Shown: positions 1 through 11,779, counted from the first letter of the stretch. The stretch: DNA of 64,000 nucleotides from Nannobrachium achirus (GCA_963921795.1 OY997658.1:52902397-52966396); one strand, 5' to 3'. The notes: generated by a model from the sequence alone, not told the origin. Translations and numbers: made by a program.

Positions 1-523
1 TAATGGAGAGAGAAAAGAAATAATGCTTTGGATTCGGAGTTCAGCAAAACTGTAGTTACTTACTCTTGCTGTCTTTTTCTTTTGTCCCCTTAATAATTCC
101 TCTTGTTTTAGGGGGGTTCCTATACTTGTTGGGGGATAACAGAGAAGCAGTTATCTGTAGTATGTCCATGCATACACTCACATCTATTATAATTTTTTTC
201 TTTTCTTTTTTTTCCTTTTTTTCACTCAATGCTTCATTGTCTCTTAAACTCAATTCGTGAAATTAATACTTCTCACACTGTTTTTTTTTTTCTCCAAAGG
301 AAAGGCAGCCTTATGGGCACCAACTTCCCTAATTAAATGATCAACAGCCTATATCAAATGTTGGAAAAGAATAACTGCATTATTTATTTAAAATCATATC
401 ATCCACCACAGTTACAGGGTAGGTAAGCATCCATTTAAAAAGTGAAAGATTTCTATTACACTAAAATTAAGATTGCTATTAAATGAGAATTCCAGACTAG
501 ACGTTTTATTACGTTAATCTGAT
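1..523. other. AT-rich non-coding sequence, nothing recognised
   Basis: The stretch holds T-rich and A-rich runs and short frames on both strands with no recognisable protein. I see no repeat termini before the hAT target duplication at 524-531. Confidence 0.6.
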
Positions 524-781
524 GTTATGATCAGTGGCGTAGCAACCCCCCGTCGAGCCCTGATGCAAGGTTTTCACCATGCATGGCCCCCCAAATGTAG
601 CCCTACCACTTTACATTTGTGCAACAAGAGAAAAGCCAATGTCATGTTAATTGAACATTTTAGAATATTAAATATCATCCATTAAGACAACTACATTAAT
701 GACGGCACACAGTTTAATTGACGGTGATGCATCACTGCATGCAGTTCCAGTGTGTTCTATTCTCTTCTATAGGCAACTTAA

Positions 782-2090
782 AGGACAACTTTGTTTTTTA
801 CAACAAGGGTTCATATTTTAGATTGTAATTAGAGAAAAGAAAAAGTGAGTGTTAAAATGTTTTCATTTGCTTCGTTCTATTGTTTTATCGCGTTTACTGT
901 GTTAAAATGTGGGGCATGCGTAGGCATGGGGGCATGCGTACAAGTGGCTAAATATGTCTTTTTAGACACAATAAGCTATCAGTTTCTTTATTGCTATTTA
1001 CAGTAACACTTCTAGCCCCCATAAGTCACATCCAACCATGAAAGGTTGCGTTGTATCTTGGGAATGGGCTTATTCTGTGTAAAATTACATATTTATCCAC
1101 TTGTAAGCATGCCCCCAACCACTGAAATAAGAATCTCTAAAACAATAGAAAGAAGTAAATGAAATAATGTTAACACTCATCTTTTCTTTTCTTCATTCTT
1201 TAATTACAATCTAATATGAACTAGTGTACGACCGATATATCGGCCGCCGATTATCGGTACCCGATATGGCCTTATTTGGGCATATCGGTTTATATCGGTA
1301 TCGGTGAAATTTCCCGCCGATATAATAAAAACTAAGCCTAGCGCATTGAACAGTGTATGAGGGCTCTGAATGATGTAATGACCAGCATTGTCCAGCAGAG
1401 CGCGCCCTGCCACATGCCACATATAAGCAATGAGCCTTCAACCTTTCAGTCCATCAGCCGTCTCGACATGACTCTTTTTAGAGACGTGTAATCGATTCAA
1501 AGATGCGCTGCAGCCCTGCATGATTATGCACCAAATGCAGTGAGGTGGCATATGGCATAATAAACTAGCCGTTCAGTTCAGTGTGGATTCCAATGCAGTG
1601 ATTCAATGTGGGGTGGGATTTGTCTGTGTCACTCAACGTCCATGCTATGGTTCTGCTAGCTACCAAACAAGCTAATACTCTAACGTTCCGTCGACCCCTA
1701 GTGCCTTGCCGCTAAAGAGTCATAACGTCTGTGGTTATGTGTTAAAGAGTCATAAAGTCCATGGTTCTGTGTTCCTTCCCCAATAGTAGGCTGTGTATAA
1801 TCCATAGACTGGAGATCATAATAAGTGCGCTTCCCTCCTCCGTTACTGTATGGTGAATTGACGTTGTACTGTGTTTGTGTCAGCCGAGCCCAGGGACGGA
1901 TTAACCCCCCGCGAGGGCCGAGCCCAGGGACGGATTAACCCCCGCGAGGGGGCCCCCCCTAAAAAAAAAGCCCCCCCCCCCCCCCCCCCCCCCTAAAAAA
2001 AAGGGCCCCCCCCCATCGTATTGGATCAAAAAAAGTCATATCGGTCGGACACTAATATGAACCCTTGTTGTAAAAAACGAAAGTTGTCCT
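782..2090. mobile_element. TTAA-flanked foldback element (T2/Kolobok-like), nested in the hAT
   Basis: Both sides carry TTAA (778-781 and 2091-2094), and the ends read AGGACAACTTTGTTTTTTAC inward. The inverted arms are about 110 bp: the left arm runs through roughly 890 and the right arm lies at about 1130-1221 plus 2055-2090. The right arm is interrupted by the hAT at 1222-2054. TTAA plus AGG termini match the general form of T2-type Kolobok MITEs (TTAAAGG); assignment to Kolobok rather than piggyBac is inference. A partial relative lies at 42475-42590. Confidence 0.75.
1222..2054. mobile_element. hAT-type non-autonomous element, innermost of the nest
   Basis: The left end TAGTGTACGACCGATAT is matched by the right end, which reverse-complemented reads TAGTGTCCGACCGATAT. 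A perfect 8-bp direct repeat ATATGAAC (1214-1221, 2055-2062) flanks it. The left subterminal region is rich in CGATAT motifs. Near the right end a roughly 30-bp GC-rich unit containing GAGCCCAGGGACGGATTAAC is tandemly duplicated (about 1886-1950), followed by long C runs. No transposase frame is present. Confidence 0.88.
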
Positions 2091-2528
2091 TTAAGCCAGC
2101 ATTAGATTAATTACTTAACTCACCTGCTACTGTAAGTAAAGTAGGACAAAATACTTTTGCCCCAAAGTTTTGTGTTTGTATTCAATTATGCCTGTGTTGT
2201 TTTTACGTACAGAAGAACACATGCAGGTATGGCGAAGCCAGTTCATCAAGGGGCCCAATAGAAATCTGTTTCCTCTCAAAATGGTGAGCAAAAACACCAA
2301 GTCAAAACAAGAGTATTTTTAAAGGATATTTGTAATGCGATCTGTTTTATTTTGAAATTGTACTACTGGAAATAGTCAATATTTTCTCAGCTGCCTTTGC
2401 ATGTCTGTATACATTATTATTTTATTTTACCAACAGCACGGGTGGTTCACTCACTGGGCCCCAAATGATGCTGGGCCCCAACGCAATTGCCTTGTCTGCG
2501 TCACGGTAGTTACGCCCCTGGTTATGAT

Positions 2529-3600
2529 ATCCGAGAATGATCGGTACAGATTTTATTTTATTTTTTAATAACATTTTTATTTATTATTTTTAACGGTGGA
2601 TTTTTTTGTCCACCGCAGCTCCGACCTTGATCTAAATCACTAATTTATATCGCTCGTCAATTCATAATGGCGGAGATGTCTCCACAGAGATTTGTCCATA
2701 TTGGAAGGACAAGGAAACATGCTAATCCGTAAATCATAATATATTATTTTATTCTCTTTTTGTACACTGTAAACCCCCCAAAATCCCTAAGTAACTTCAG
2801 CATTCTAATCGAAATTGGTATGATAGTCTGCAAGGAAGAGAGAGGAACATCATTACTCCATATAGAATCCCACCAGACAACACACTTTTAGCATAAACTT
2901 AAACTGTCAAATTGTGTTGTGGTCAATCCCAACCCAAAGAACATCCCTTTTCTAAGTAACACTGCATAAATAACTCCTTGTTAAATGGTTCATCTGCATT
3001 ATTAGATGCAAATAAAGTAATTACACCTCCCACAGTTTGAAAAAGTCCCCTGCATATAAATAGACATCATTATGGAGTATACGGTGGATGTGTTTGCTGC
3101 ACATTGCGACCTTTGGAGGAAAGCAATTCCAATCTAAATTGATTGCTATGGGATTATCCTGGATTTATTAAATATTAAAGCATTGACTTTTACTAACATC
3201 CAATGGTTTATTCAAAAGAAAAAAGGAAATTGTCATAAAATGTGCATGGACCATAATTAATTACCACACTAGTACTCAATCAATTATGATTTTCATTAAA
3301 TATCATAATTAAGTATGCTTAAACTGATTGATGCAGTTTAAATCTCTCATTAACAAAATATCCTGCTCTAGCCATCATCAGAAGATAATTAATTACCTAT
3401 CAACCAAGCCACAGGAAAATTACTGATCATTTATTGGACATTATCTTAAAACTGCTCATTTTTAGGAGCATATTAATTATGGCAACATACCGATGTAGTG
3501 ATCAAAGAAGTTCCACTCTTCACATGCCCTCATGTTGCTGTCCCAATCCTGACTACTAATTGAAGCCGAGGCCGAATTGGCCTGAATCGCATGAAAGAAG
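2529..3600. other. AT-rich non-coding sequence with TAAT-rich block
   Basis: No element termini or coding potential are seen. The part from about 3210 to 3480 is dense in TAATTA/ATTAAT motifs (homeodomain-type cores), so a conserved regulatory element is possible but cannot be shown without alignment. Confidence 0.5.
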
Positions 3601-3659
3601 CCTCACAGCACATGGTTGGTTCTACAGACTCCACATTTCGCACGCATGCAGCTCAGATC

Positions 3660-4160
3660 TTTGCCCATGTTCTTAGCTAGGCCCGACCCGAACAACGTTT
3701 TTCTGGAACCGGCACGAAAGGTTCGAAATCTCCTGATGTCTGATATCAGGCCTTCCCGGAAACAGGCACAAGCGCTGACTCATTGTGACATCACTTCTGT
3801 TGACTCATTCTGACATCACTCCTGTGCAAATAGACGATTCTTCCACACTTTCACTTTGCACTCTAGGTCAAATATGCGGAGCTGATGTCTGACATCAGGG
3901 TGTTCAGGAACCGGCACAAAAGGCTCTGACATCACGTACACCACATGAGTGCCCGGCCTCGACCTACCCGATACGCGTTTTTCCGGAGCTGGTGCGAAAG
4001 TTTCTGAATCTCCATATACGGAGCTGATGTCTGACATCAGGATTTTCCGGAATCACAGACAGATACAAAGATCTCCATAATGGGCATAAAGGGACAAAGA
4101 CAGACAGATACAGAGATCTCTTTTTTCCACGCTGCATCTGTACAGGACACTGTGATGCGA
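3660..4160 (+). mobile_element. decayed relative of the Helitron-like family at 52777-53745
   Basis: The stretch shares ordered blocks with 52900-53300: a GACCCGAAC...TTTTTC(T/C)GGAACCGG block, TGACATCAGG, GACTCATTGTGACATCACTT, and then GACAGACAGATACAGAGATCTC units. The blocks are repeated twice here (about 3680-3830 and 3890-4060). Neither a clear 5' TC end nor a clean 3' CTAG end is seen, so the copy is truncated or rearranged. Confidence 0.55.
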
Positions 4161-4651
4161 GCGCAGCGCGAACCAGCTGCTGATCCAAGTGAGAACTCCT
4201 TCCGTTAATAGTCCCCAGTCTGAAAGGCCTTAACCCAATATGAGTAGGCCTTTAAGCAGTATTATGTATCCAATAAACCACCATGCTATCTGTGATACTG
4301 ATGACATCACTGAAACTCCCTGTGTCATCAGGTGAGGATTTGGCCCCTCCCTGCCCCCTCTAAAACAGAGGGTTAGGGTATTTCCTTTAATTATGCTTTA
4401 GCTATTGACCTCTCTTTCATGTTTAGTCTTCTGAAGTGACGTTATCTTGTTAACACAAGTGTTAAATAGCTCTATTCAAATTGTAATCATTGTTATAGGT
4501 TGTTTGTTCAGTAACATGGGATTCCAGCTCTTCAGAAAACAGAAAAAAAAAATCGGGTTGGGATTCCAATTTCATCAGGTGATAAAACTCATACAGGATA
4601 CAGTATAGTGACATTTGAAGTGAGAGGTAATAGGAATATATAGGAAATATA

Positions 4652-4809
4652 CACCCACACTCTGTCTTCACTTGCTCAATAAAGAATGAATTTAATAAAT
4701 ATTGCAACATTTCGGTCAAAAACCTTCCTCAGGCATCTCTAAGTCTCAAAAGGGTTGCAATATTAAATACATTCATTCTTTATTGAGCAAGTGAAGACAG
4801 AGTGCAGGT
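4652..4809. repeat. foldback repeat with about 56-bp arms
   Basis: Arms at 4652-4708 and 4754-4809 are near-perfect inverted copies. The left arm contains ACTCTGTCTTCACTTGCTCA and the right arm its reverse complement. The loop is about 45 bp and contains CATTTCGGTCAAAAACCTTC. No convincing target duplication was found. The AACATTTCGG-type loop resembles a dispersed fish repeat, an inference from memory only. Confidence 0.75.
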
Positions 4810-5086
4810 GTCTACTGTCTATTCTTCTTACCTGTTGCGGCTGCTCCACCAAAGCACTTGCCGTTGAGTCTTTAATCAGGTGTGCGAATGGCTTTGATAA
4901 TTGCATGTAAAAAAAAAAAGAAACACCACAAAATATCCCTTACCCATATATGGACATATTGTGTCAGTTTAACCAGTCCAACTTAAACAACCAACTTAAG
5001 CAAATGAGTTCTGTCCTGTTCGAATTCCGCCCTTCCACGACCTTTCCCTTAGGTGTCTTACTGGTAGTTTAGTATGTATGTATTAA

Positions 5087-5139
<53 letters not shown>

Positions 5140-5340
5140 TGAGATTTCCAGTTTCCAGTTCCAAGTTTATTATTATTAAGTCGATATTAAGTTTGTCTAC
5201 ATGTAGTGCTGAAATGGTCCGTACTGTTTGCTAACAAATGCCAGAAAGGACAACAGGAACACAATCATGCTTTAAACCATTAGCATTAGCTATATAGCAA
5301 CATGTTTTTTTTTGTTTTTTTTCCAGAAAAGTCTTAGATT
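4810..5340. other. non-coding sequence with one CArG-like site
   Basis: No gene is seen. A perfect CCATATATGG lies at 4944-4953, and an AT microsatellite at 5091-5140 is listed separately. Confidence 0.5.
5091..5140. repeat. (AT)n microsatellite
   Basis: About 22 uninterrupted AT units are bounded by CTC on the left and AAATATGAG on the right, making the tract nearly self-complementary. Confidence 0.95.
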
Positions 5341-5356
5341 TAGAACAGTGGTTCTC

Positions 5357-5395
5357 AAAAATAGCAGATGTACAAGCTCACATGTAGATAATAGC
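5357..5395 (+). repeat. decayed copy of the AGCAGATCTACAAGCTCACA hairpin repeat
   Basis: The left arm reads ATAGCAGATGTACAAGCTCA and is followed by a decayed right arm (ATGTAGATAATAGC). It lies directly behind CAGTGGTTCTCAA (5347-5359), which looks like a hAT left end whose partner I could not find. Confidence 0.6.
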
Positions 5396-5840
5396 AATGG
5401 CAAAAATAATCATAATTTAATATTTCTTTAGACCAAATTTGTTACAAAAGCTTTTCAAGAATGCCATCTAACAACAGTTTTACGATTTGTGTTCACAGTG
5501 GCACATAAGTAAACATAGCATACTGTATATTAACTGCTGCAATGGGACCTGCAGTGTGGCTGTCTGTGGGTGTCATAAACAATGCAAGCTGTGAATACGA
5601 AGGAACCTGCCACCACCGATATAGACATTTCGGCAAAGGTATATATTTGGAAAGTGTGAAATGTGTTGACATCACATTCCAGAAAAGGCCAACTTGTACT
5701 TCTTATCCACCAGGAACACTCTGAGAAAGTATCCTAAACAATGTCAGATGTCTGGTGCAGCCAATAATAACCTCTGAGCATTACGCCGCAGTCTCTCCAC
5801 TCCACACACAATCCCTGTACCGCCTCCACTGTGTCTCAAC

Positions 5841-6388
5841 CAGGGACGTGCTGGGCCCCTGATTCAGCCCGGGAAAAAGAGTTGGAGAGGCCCTCATTGT
5901 GTGCTATAGAGAGAGATCTCTCTCCATAGCGCTGCTGCTACTCAAAGATTTGCCATTTCAGATCATGACAAGTGACAAGCCAGTGGGCCAATTACATGAG
6001 TTACATTTTGTCGTTGTCGGGTGGAAACCTTATATGTCCAAAACCGTTTGTTTTGTATTTATCATTTAAAGAAATCATTAAACTAGTGAAAACAGACGAT
6101 CTACAAGCACACAACGCCTCGCACCGTTTTCACTACTTTTGTGCGACGGCCTTGTATGATGAAGCAGGGCTTTGCTTTGCGAAAAAAATTACACATTTGA
6201 AACTTGGAAACACAAGGTTTCTTCTGCCCGACAGTGACGCTTTACTTTGTTGGCCGCCCAGCCCCCAAAATGGAACGAAGGCCGACATTTTATTTTAATT
6301 TTTTTCCTAATGGCCGGCCTGGACCGGTCGGGAATGAACCGGCCGTTCGGGAGTTGGCCCGCTTTTCCCAATGGCCAGCACGTCCCTG
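5841..6388. mobile_element. TIR element of unassigned superfamily with 22-bp flanking direct repeat
   Basis: The ends are perfect 14-bp inverted repeats, CAGGGACGTGCTGG. The flanks 5819-5840 and 6389-6410 are 22-bp direct repeats differing at one base and ending in CTGTGTCTCAAC. The interior (about 5998-6215) shares a block with 32395-32590, including CCTTGTATGATGAAGCAGGG, and contains a hairpin-repeat relic. No transposase is present. The CAG...CTG ends suggest hAT, but 22 bp is far longer than a hAT duplication. Confidence 0.7.
6085..6133 (+). repeat. hairpin repeat with inverted loop and missing right arm
   Basis: AGTGAAAACAG and the arm GATCTACAAGCACACA are followed by ACGCCTCGCACC and then directly by GTTTTCACT. 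The loop is the reverse complement of the loop in the copy at 32440-32507, and most of the right arm is gone. Confidence 0.75.
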
Positions 6389-6410
6389 ACCACCTCCACT
6401 GTGTCTCAAC

Positions 6411-7114
6411 TCATCCTGAATTACGTGAGCACACCAATGTATAACATTTGATGTCATGGAAGGGACACAAATAAAAGGAGGATTAAAGATACGAGAATGA
6501 GGTGAATGGAGCGCTTAATTCTCTGTGAGCGAGCGAAAGGGAGACACTAGAAGATGACACGGAGAGACGGTTAGGAACGGGGAATATTCAAAGTGTTAAC
6601 TTGTGTGACGTTGTAATTTCGTTTTTTCAACCATAGCTGTGTTGTGGCACAGTGGCAGTCAGCAAAATTACTATTATTACTATAAAATTACCATCACTGT
6701 CAAATACATATGGAGTAAAATCATCACGATTTTTACTCAGCTACACGTAATTGTATTTCTCATATACTTACTCAACCTTAGTTGATACAGTATAATTAGT
6801 TCTGCAATATCTACAATAGAAAACCATGTGATTGCTTAGACATTAAGTCCACACTTTCTGTCAGCAGTCTGCACATTTTGACTGAATTCTCTCTTTTTTT
6901 AGCTGATTGTAAAAAAAATGCAATTTTTTCATGAATTATGAATGACAGTTTAAGCAGGCCAAGAGTGGTAGCCTATCAGGTTAATGCGTTAAGCATAACT
7001 CTGTGGGCTGAATAATAAATGCTCTCAATGCCAGGTTTGTATGCAGAAGGATTCTCTCGATCATCATGTCCCGTAATTAACCAAATACATGCCTGCTGTC
7101 TCTTGTAGGCTATA
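6411..7114. other. AT-rich non-coding sequence
   Basis: No coding potential and no element ends are recognised up to the hAT target duplication at 7115. Confidence 0.5.
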
Positions 7115-7122
7115 TCTTACAT

Positions 7123-7801
7123 CAGTGGTTCCCAAACTTTTTAGCTCGAGAGACCCAAAAGAGAAATTAGACGTTTGCCCGGGACCCAAACTATTGAAAA
7201 CGGCAGATCTTCAAGCTCACAATGTGGCTATTTTCTCTTCTTCTTAGTTTGTTCTAAATTATGGAATTTCTTAGATTTTTCTTTTATTTTTTAACAGAAT
7301 TACTTACCAAGGCGTATTAAAATCAATGCATTTTTTTAAATTCAGGAATATCTTTTGAAAGTGTTTTGAAAAAATAATTAAAAACAAAATGTACAAAACA
7401 AAAATTAAGGGACCACAAAATGCTATGTTCTACCATTAATCACTGCTGTTCTCCATCGCCCTCTGCAGGACACACCATTGTAATGCTGATAAATCTGCTA
7501 ATTCATAACCATATACATATTTATATATATAAATATATATAAAAACACAATTGATGATTTCAACGGCACAAATTAGAGCACATCCAGCACTAAAGAATGA
7601 GACCCTTTTGTCCCGATTTGGAGCCAAAACATTGGGGGTGCAAGACTCAGCAAAACTATAACTTAGAATATCTCAAAAATGATACCAGCACAAATTATAA
7701 AATTTACGGCACAATTCAGCACTAAATAATGACACCATTTTTATATATGTTTTCAACATATGGGGTGCCAACTTCACGGAGGTAGTGCTTGGGAACCAGT
7801 G
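7123..7801. mobile_element. hAT (Charlie-like) non-autonomous element
   Basis: The left end CAGTGGTTCCCAAACTTTTT is the widespread Charlie-type hAT terminus. The right end, reverse-complemented, reads CACTGGTTCCCAAGCAC. Flanks TCTTACAT (7115-7122) and CCTTACAT (7802-7809) match at 7 of 8 bases. No transposase is present. A hairpin-repeat copy sits at 7196-7235. Confidence 0.85.
7196..7235 (+). repeat. hairpin repeat, right arm shortened
   Basis: GAAAACGGCAGATCTTCAAG and CTCACAAT are followed after two bases by GGCTATTTTC, so the outer right arm remains and its inner part is deleted. It lies inside the hAT at 7123-7801. Confidence 0.7.
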
Positions 7802-8117
7802 CCTTACATTGTCCCTTCCCATTCAGACTAGTGAGACTCATTTCTCTGTACCATGTGTGCCTTTATGCTCTGCACACACGTCACCATGTTGGCCAACAAC
7901 ACATCTCTGAACCGTCGCCATTTATGTATAGTGACTCGGATTCCTGTTGCGTCATTCGGCTTTTCCAAGTGGCAGGGAGATAGAGCCAGGTGTTGCCATG
8001 CCTACCAGCACTATTCCTGTACCCCCCCCATCCCCATCCCCATCCCCCTCCTCCCCACCCCCTGCCTGCCACTCATCTGCATAGATACTCTGACGCCATA
8101 TTTAACATGATCTAAAG

Positions 8118-8523
8118 CAGTGGTTCTCAACCTGTGGTTCAGGAAGTGGTCCCCAAATAATTTTGGGGGGTCCCCAGATGATTAGCTTAATGTGTAACAT
8201 TGTTTTGTCTCTCAACACTAAACAAACCAACATAAAGTTTAAGTACATATAGAGGGTATCTGCACATTTCTAAAGTGACAATTCAAGGACTTTTTAATAC
8301 CTCTAAAATGAGAAATTAAACATTGGCCAAATTGTCAAACATTAGAGGCAGAAATTGTGAAAATAGACGATCTACATGCGAGCATGTAGATTGGCTATTT
8401 TCACAATAGAACCGTGTTATACACAAGGTAATTCCTCAACTCTTAGTGCTCATAGGGTGGGGGGTCGCCAGTTAAAATATGATTATTTTGGGGGTTGTGG
8501 CCTGAAAAGGTTGAGAACCCCTG
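8118..8523. mobile_element. hAT non-autonomous element (406 bp)
   Basis: The left end is CAGTGGTTCTCAACCTGTGG and the right end, reverse-complemented, is CAGGGGTTCTCAACCTTTTC. A perfect 8-bp flanking repeat ATCTAAAG lies at 8110-8117 and 8524-8531. No frame is present. A complete small hairpin repeat sits near its right end. Confidence 0.93.
8354..8407. repeat. complete hairpin repeat (54 bp)
   Basis: ATTGTGAAAATAG at the left is answered by CTATTTTCACAAT at the right. Between them GATCTACATGC / GCATGTAGAT completes the stem with almost no loop. The outermost ATTGTG/CACAAT pair is specific to this locus, so the palindrome extends into flank sequence. Confidence 0.85.
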
Positions 8524-8531
8524 ATCTAAAG

Positions 8532-9406
8532 CTCTGGTAAAAAAAAGCAGCAGTTTGGGGGGATGGGGGGAGACAGCAGGGGAGAGGTAGAGTCCCAACT
8601 TCATCTTCTAGATTAATCCCTGACATCTGGTGCATCGCAAGGCCTAGTTAGTAACCCTCTGCCCGTTTCAAACTATCACTTTCAGAGTAAAATGAGCACA
8701 GATTTGACCGCATTGAATGTGTTTCATTGCACGTTTATCACAATACAGCATGAGGTCAAATGCATGAAGTCATCGCTTTTTTATTTATTCTGTGCATTAT
8801 GTAGATGTTTATGCGTTTGTGTATTAATAGTTTAAGAAATACAGTGTGGCCTGCATATATCCCGTGTAGACCTTTTTGTAATCAACTATGACTGATCATG
8901 CACATGAGGCACGTGATAAGGTGTGAGACCGCAGCGCATATGAACGTATACCCGGAAGCGGGTACAGTGAAAGGTGAGCATATTGCATCGGGAGGGGATA
9001 AAAAAAAAGGGAGGGGGGGAAGGTGGTCCTTGACACCTATTGGTTGATTTAACAGAGAGCCCTGGTTGCAGACTGCACTGAGGAAGACAAATTGATTGTG
9101 GGGAGAGAATAGACAGAGAAGGTCATGGGATGGTGCTAGAGTCAGCTAGGTACTGTCTACTAACTGTGAGCTCCTTATCCTGGCTAAATGCTGCTACATC
9201 ATTATGTTCACTTTAGGCCTTGAAGGTCCCAGCTCATAAAGACAGCTCCTGATTGATTGATTGATTGATTAAGTACTTTCTTAGGAGTTTGCATATAGGA
9301 AAAGGTACAGGACAGTGCAGTTCACTGATACTAAAAGGATAAAGATCACAAGAAAGCTCGCTGGCTTGTTTAAATTGGGATCCCTTGTATGCAATTCTCA
9401 TGCAAC
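8532..9406. other. non-coding sequence, nothing recognised
   Basis: Short G-rich runs and a four-unit GATTGATT tract (about 9250-9270) are present. No gene or element end was found. Confidence 0.5.
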
Positions 9407-9409
9407 TAA

Positions 9410-9674
9410 AGGCCGTTGCACACTGCTGCGTTTTTCGGGCCAAATATCGCAGTGAATTTCGGAGCGCGGAAAAACAAAAATCAACCTCACGTTATGACAA
9501 TCACGTTTGCACACTGCTGCCTGTTTCGTATTTATTTTTGGACCAGGGTTGATTTTCGCAACTGGGTCCCCTGCTCTCTCTCTCTCTTCTCTCTCTCTCC
9601 TTGGCCTGAAACGTGCTTTAGAGGATTTGGGATTTCCAAAACAACGAAAAACGCAGTGCAATGTGCAACCAGCT
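9410..9674. mobile_element. PIF/Harbinger-like MITE (265 bp)
   Basis: The ends AGGCCGTTGCACACTGCTGC and, reverse-complemented, AGCTGGTTGCACATTGCACT are flanked by a 3-bp TAA on both sides (9407-9409, 9675-9677), the target size of PIF/Harbinger. A second internal block GTTTGCACACTGCTGC (about 9507) partly repeats the left terminus. It has no transposase. Confidence 0.7.
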
Positions 9675-9677
9675 TAA

Positions 9678-10610
9678 ACCCACATCTGACCCACAGCCAC
9701 CCAAGCTCACGTCAAACACTTGCCAATGCCTCCATTTAGAAATGTGTACAGGAACGTTGCTGTAACTATAAACACAAAATCAGCAGGAATCGCAGCTTTG
9801 TAAATGTATTTTCAAATAAATATTCCTGTATGCTTTGTTTTTTACATACAGTATAATTTATAATGTGCACTATAAATCAAGTGTAGGATCGCCAAAACAC
9901 TTCCTACTAAAAAGGGGTTCTGTTAAAGAACCACCTGAGATATAATGTTTGTTTATGGCTCTGTAGGAGGCTAGCCTTGTATAGGAGCATTATGTGCCTG
10001 TTGTTGTGTCCATATATGGGCATGTTACGTTTGTGACGCCCCACATCCACAGTCCACCCACGAGGCAATGTTAATAGGCCTATAGGATTGTCAGACAAGA
10101 AGACATTTGATTCTGGAACCAAACTTGTCAAATACTCAGCTATGTCAATAATAGAGTTTGACAGTGTAAAATTGCATGGATTGTTTGCTTAATTTCATTG
10201 AATCTGTCACAGCCGGCGGCCGATTCTATTTCAGTTCCAGACAAATATGCCATTTGATACATTTATTCTGTATTTCCATGGGTGTCTTCTCATTGATTGG
10301 CAGAAAAGAGAAGAGGTATGGATAATACCAGGCAATTCATGGGAGGCGAAGGTTATTCTTGGTAGGTTCTTCATCATAATTCAGGCCATTTACAGCAGTT
10401 TTTGCCATTTGAAGAAATCAAACCATCAATCCAAATTCAACGAAGCGTGCAGGAAGTGAGTCCCTGTATCTTGTGCGTAACCTGCCAGCGCCGTGCCCCA
10501 TGTACCCCACCACACACAGCCCAAGTGGCATGCCCTGTTTAACAGTGCATATTTCACTGCACTTACCGGTACCTCGATTTTTGTGGTCCTCTCACTTCTT
10601 GTGCATGTTG
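9678..10610. other. non-coding sequence with one CArG-like site
   Basis: No gene is seen. A perfect CCATATATGG occurs at 10010-10019. Confidence 0.5.
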
Positions 10611-10652
10611 TGCACGCACGCACGCACACACGCACACACACACACACACACA
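10611..10652. repeat. (CACG)n/(CA)n microsatellite
   Basis: GCAC units pass into CA units immediately before the element at 10653. This obscures any target duplication there. Confidence 0.9.
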
Positions 10653-11775
10653 CAGGGGTGGCTCGGTATCAACATTTTGTTATCGCGGTTACCGTCCTCC
10701 CATTTACCGCCGGTATTGCGATAATTACCGCACCCCCGTATCTATTAATTAAGGTTCGGCAAGACAAAATATTCCTATCATCTGCCCAAAATTCGTCTCT
10801 CCACGGTCCTATAAGCCCGACTGCTCGAGTTCCCCGTACAGCACAGTGGGTCTGGCTTTTGAAAGTAGCAGATCTACAAGCTCACAACGCGTCGCGTTCG
10901 CAACGCGTTCTGAGCTTGTAGATCTTTGCAGTGTCGGGTTACTATAGTAACGTAGGCTACAGAGGCGTCAATTGGGTATGGCAAGCTATGGCACCTGCCA
11001 TACCTAGGCTACAGGGGGAAATAATAAAATGTACTTTCATCGTGCCTGTTGCTAAGGTATGGCAACATGACTGGTGTCTGTCATGTTGCCATACCTTAGC
11101 TTTTTCTGAACTGACGCCACTGGTAGGCTACTGGGGCTTCAGACACTGCACGTTGTTTGTGAACAAACCAGATGAGACGGGTATAGTGATTGTGTACGGT
11201 CTGTGATTATGCAAACTCACGTCTCAAATCGCATTGATTGAGTGGTGTAAACATAGTAAACAGGTTTTAGTTACCAGACTTGACAGAAAAGGTTGTAGTC
11301 GAACAACGACGGGCACACGCGCTACTGTAAAAGTACTCACGTCTAGCGCTGGTTTCATTTTCGGTTTTAGTCCTCGCGCTCCGCCCGTATGAATAAAAAA
11401 GAAACGGCCACGAGGTATGTATAAACATACTTGTGTGAGTTGTGTCGTGTGGATTATGGAGAAAGTTTAACGCTGCTGTCTGCTGACGCTACGAGGCTAC
11501 TGCACTGCTCCAGTGTCTAGTCTACTGTGTCTCACTCTCTGTCGGAGACTGTGACGGCCAAGCTTCCAATTGTTCCAAACATATGGTGCGCGGCCCAGAG
11601 CAGAGCGGCATGAAGCTCATGCGGTCCTCGCTTCTCCCCCGTTTTAAAACTCGCTCGTTCTCAATAAAAATAGACTATTTTTTGTCTTTTTTGACCGCGG
11701 TAAGGACCCTGACACCGCGGTAGGCCGCGGTATACCGCGATACGGCGGTACGGCGGTTACCGAACCCAGCCCTTG
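10653..11775. mobile_element. hAT-like TIR element with CGGTA-rich ends
   Basis: The left end is CAGGGGTGGCTCGGTAT and the right end, reverse-complemented, is CAAGGGCTGGGTTCGGTAAC. Both subterminal regions repeat CGGTA/TACCG words, as transposase-binding regions often do. The flanks lie in CA-repeat sequence, so the 8-bp duplication cannot be confirmed. No transposase frame is present. A second inverted block, GCTAAGGTATGGCAACATGA and its complement, lies at about 11050-11100. Confidence 0.6.
10860..10931. repeat. complete hairpin repeat (72 bp)
   Basis: The left arm has AGCAGATCTACAAGCTCACA then ACGCGTCGCG. The right arm, reverse-complemented, reads AGATCTACAAGCTCAGAACG. The central part holds two ACGCG words. 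It lies within the TIR element 10653-11775. Confidence 0.85.
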
Positions 11776-11779
11776 ACAC

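Larger units (their letters stand above)
532..2520. mobile_element. hAT-type DNA transposon, non-autonomous, outermost of three nested elements
   Basis: The left end reads CAGTGGCGTAGCAACC and the right end, reverse-complemented, reads CAGGGGCGTAACTACC. The element is flanked by a perfect 8-bp direct repeat GTTATGAT (524-531 and 2521-2528), the size made by hAT transposases. There is no transposase frame. About 1.3 kb of the interior is a later insertion (782-2090). The remaining interior includes stretches with GGGCCCCA near the right end. Confidence 0.9.

Noticed and set aside
5972-6298. 108-codon frame inside the 5841-6388 element, considered as a transposase remnant
   Set aside because: It contains the hairpin repeat and no DDE or zinc-finger pattern. 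The corresponding region at 32395-32590 is not open in the same frame.
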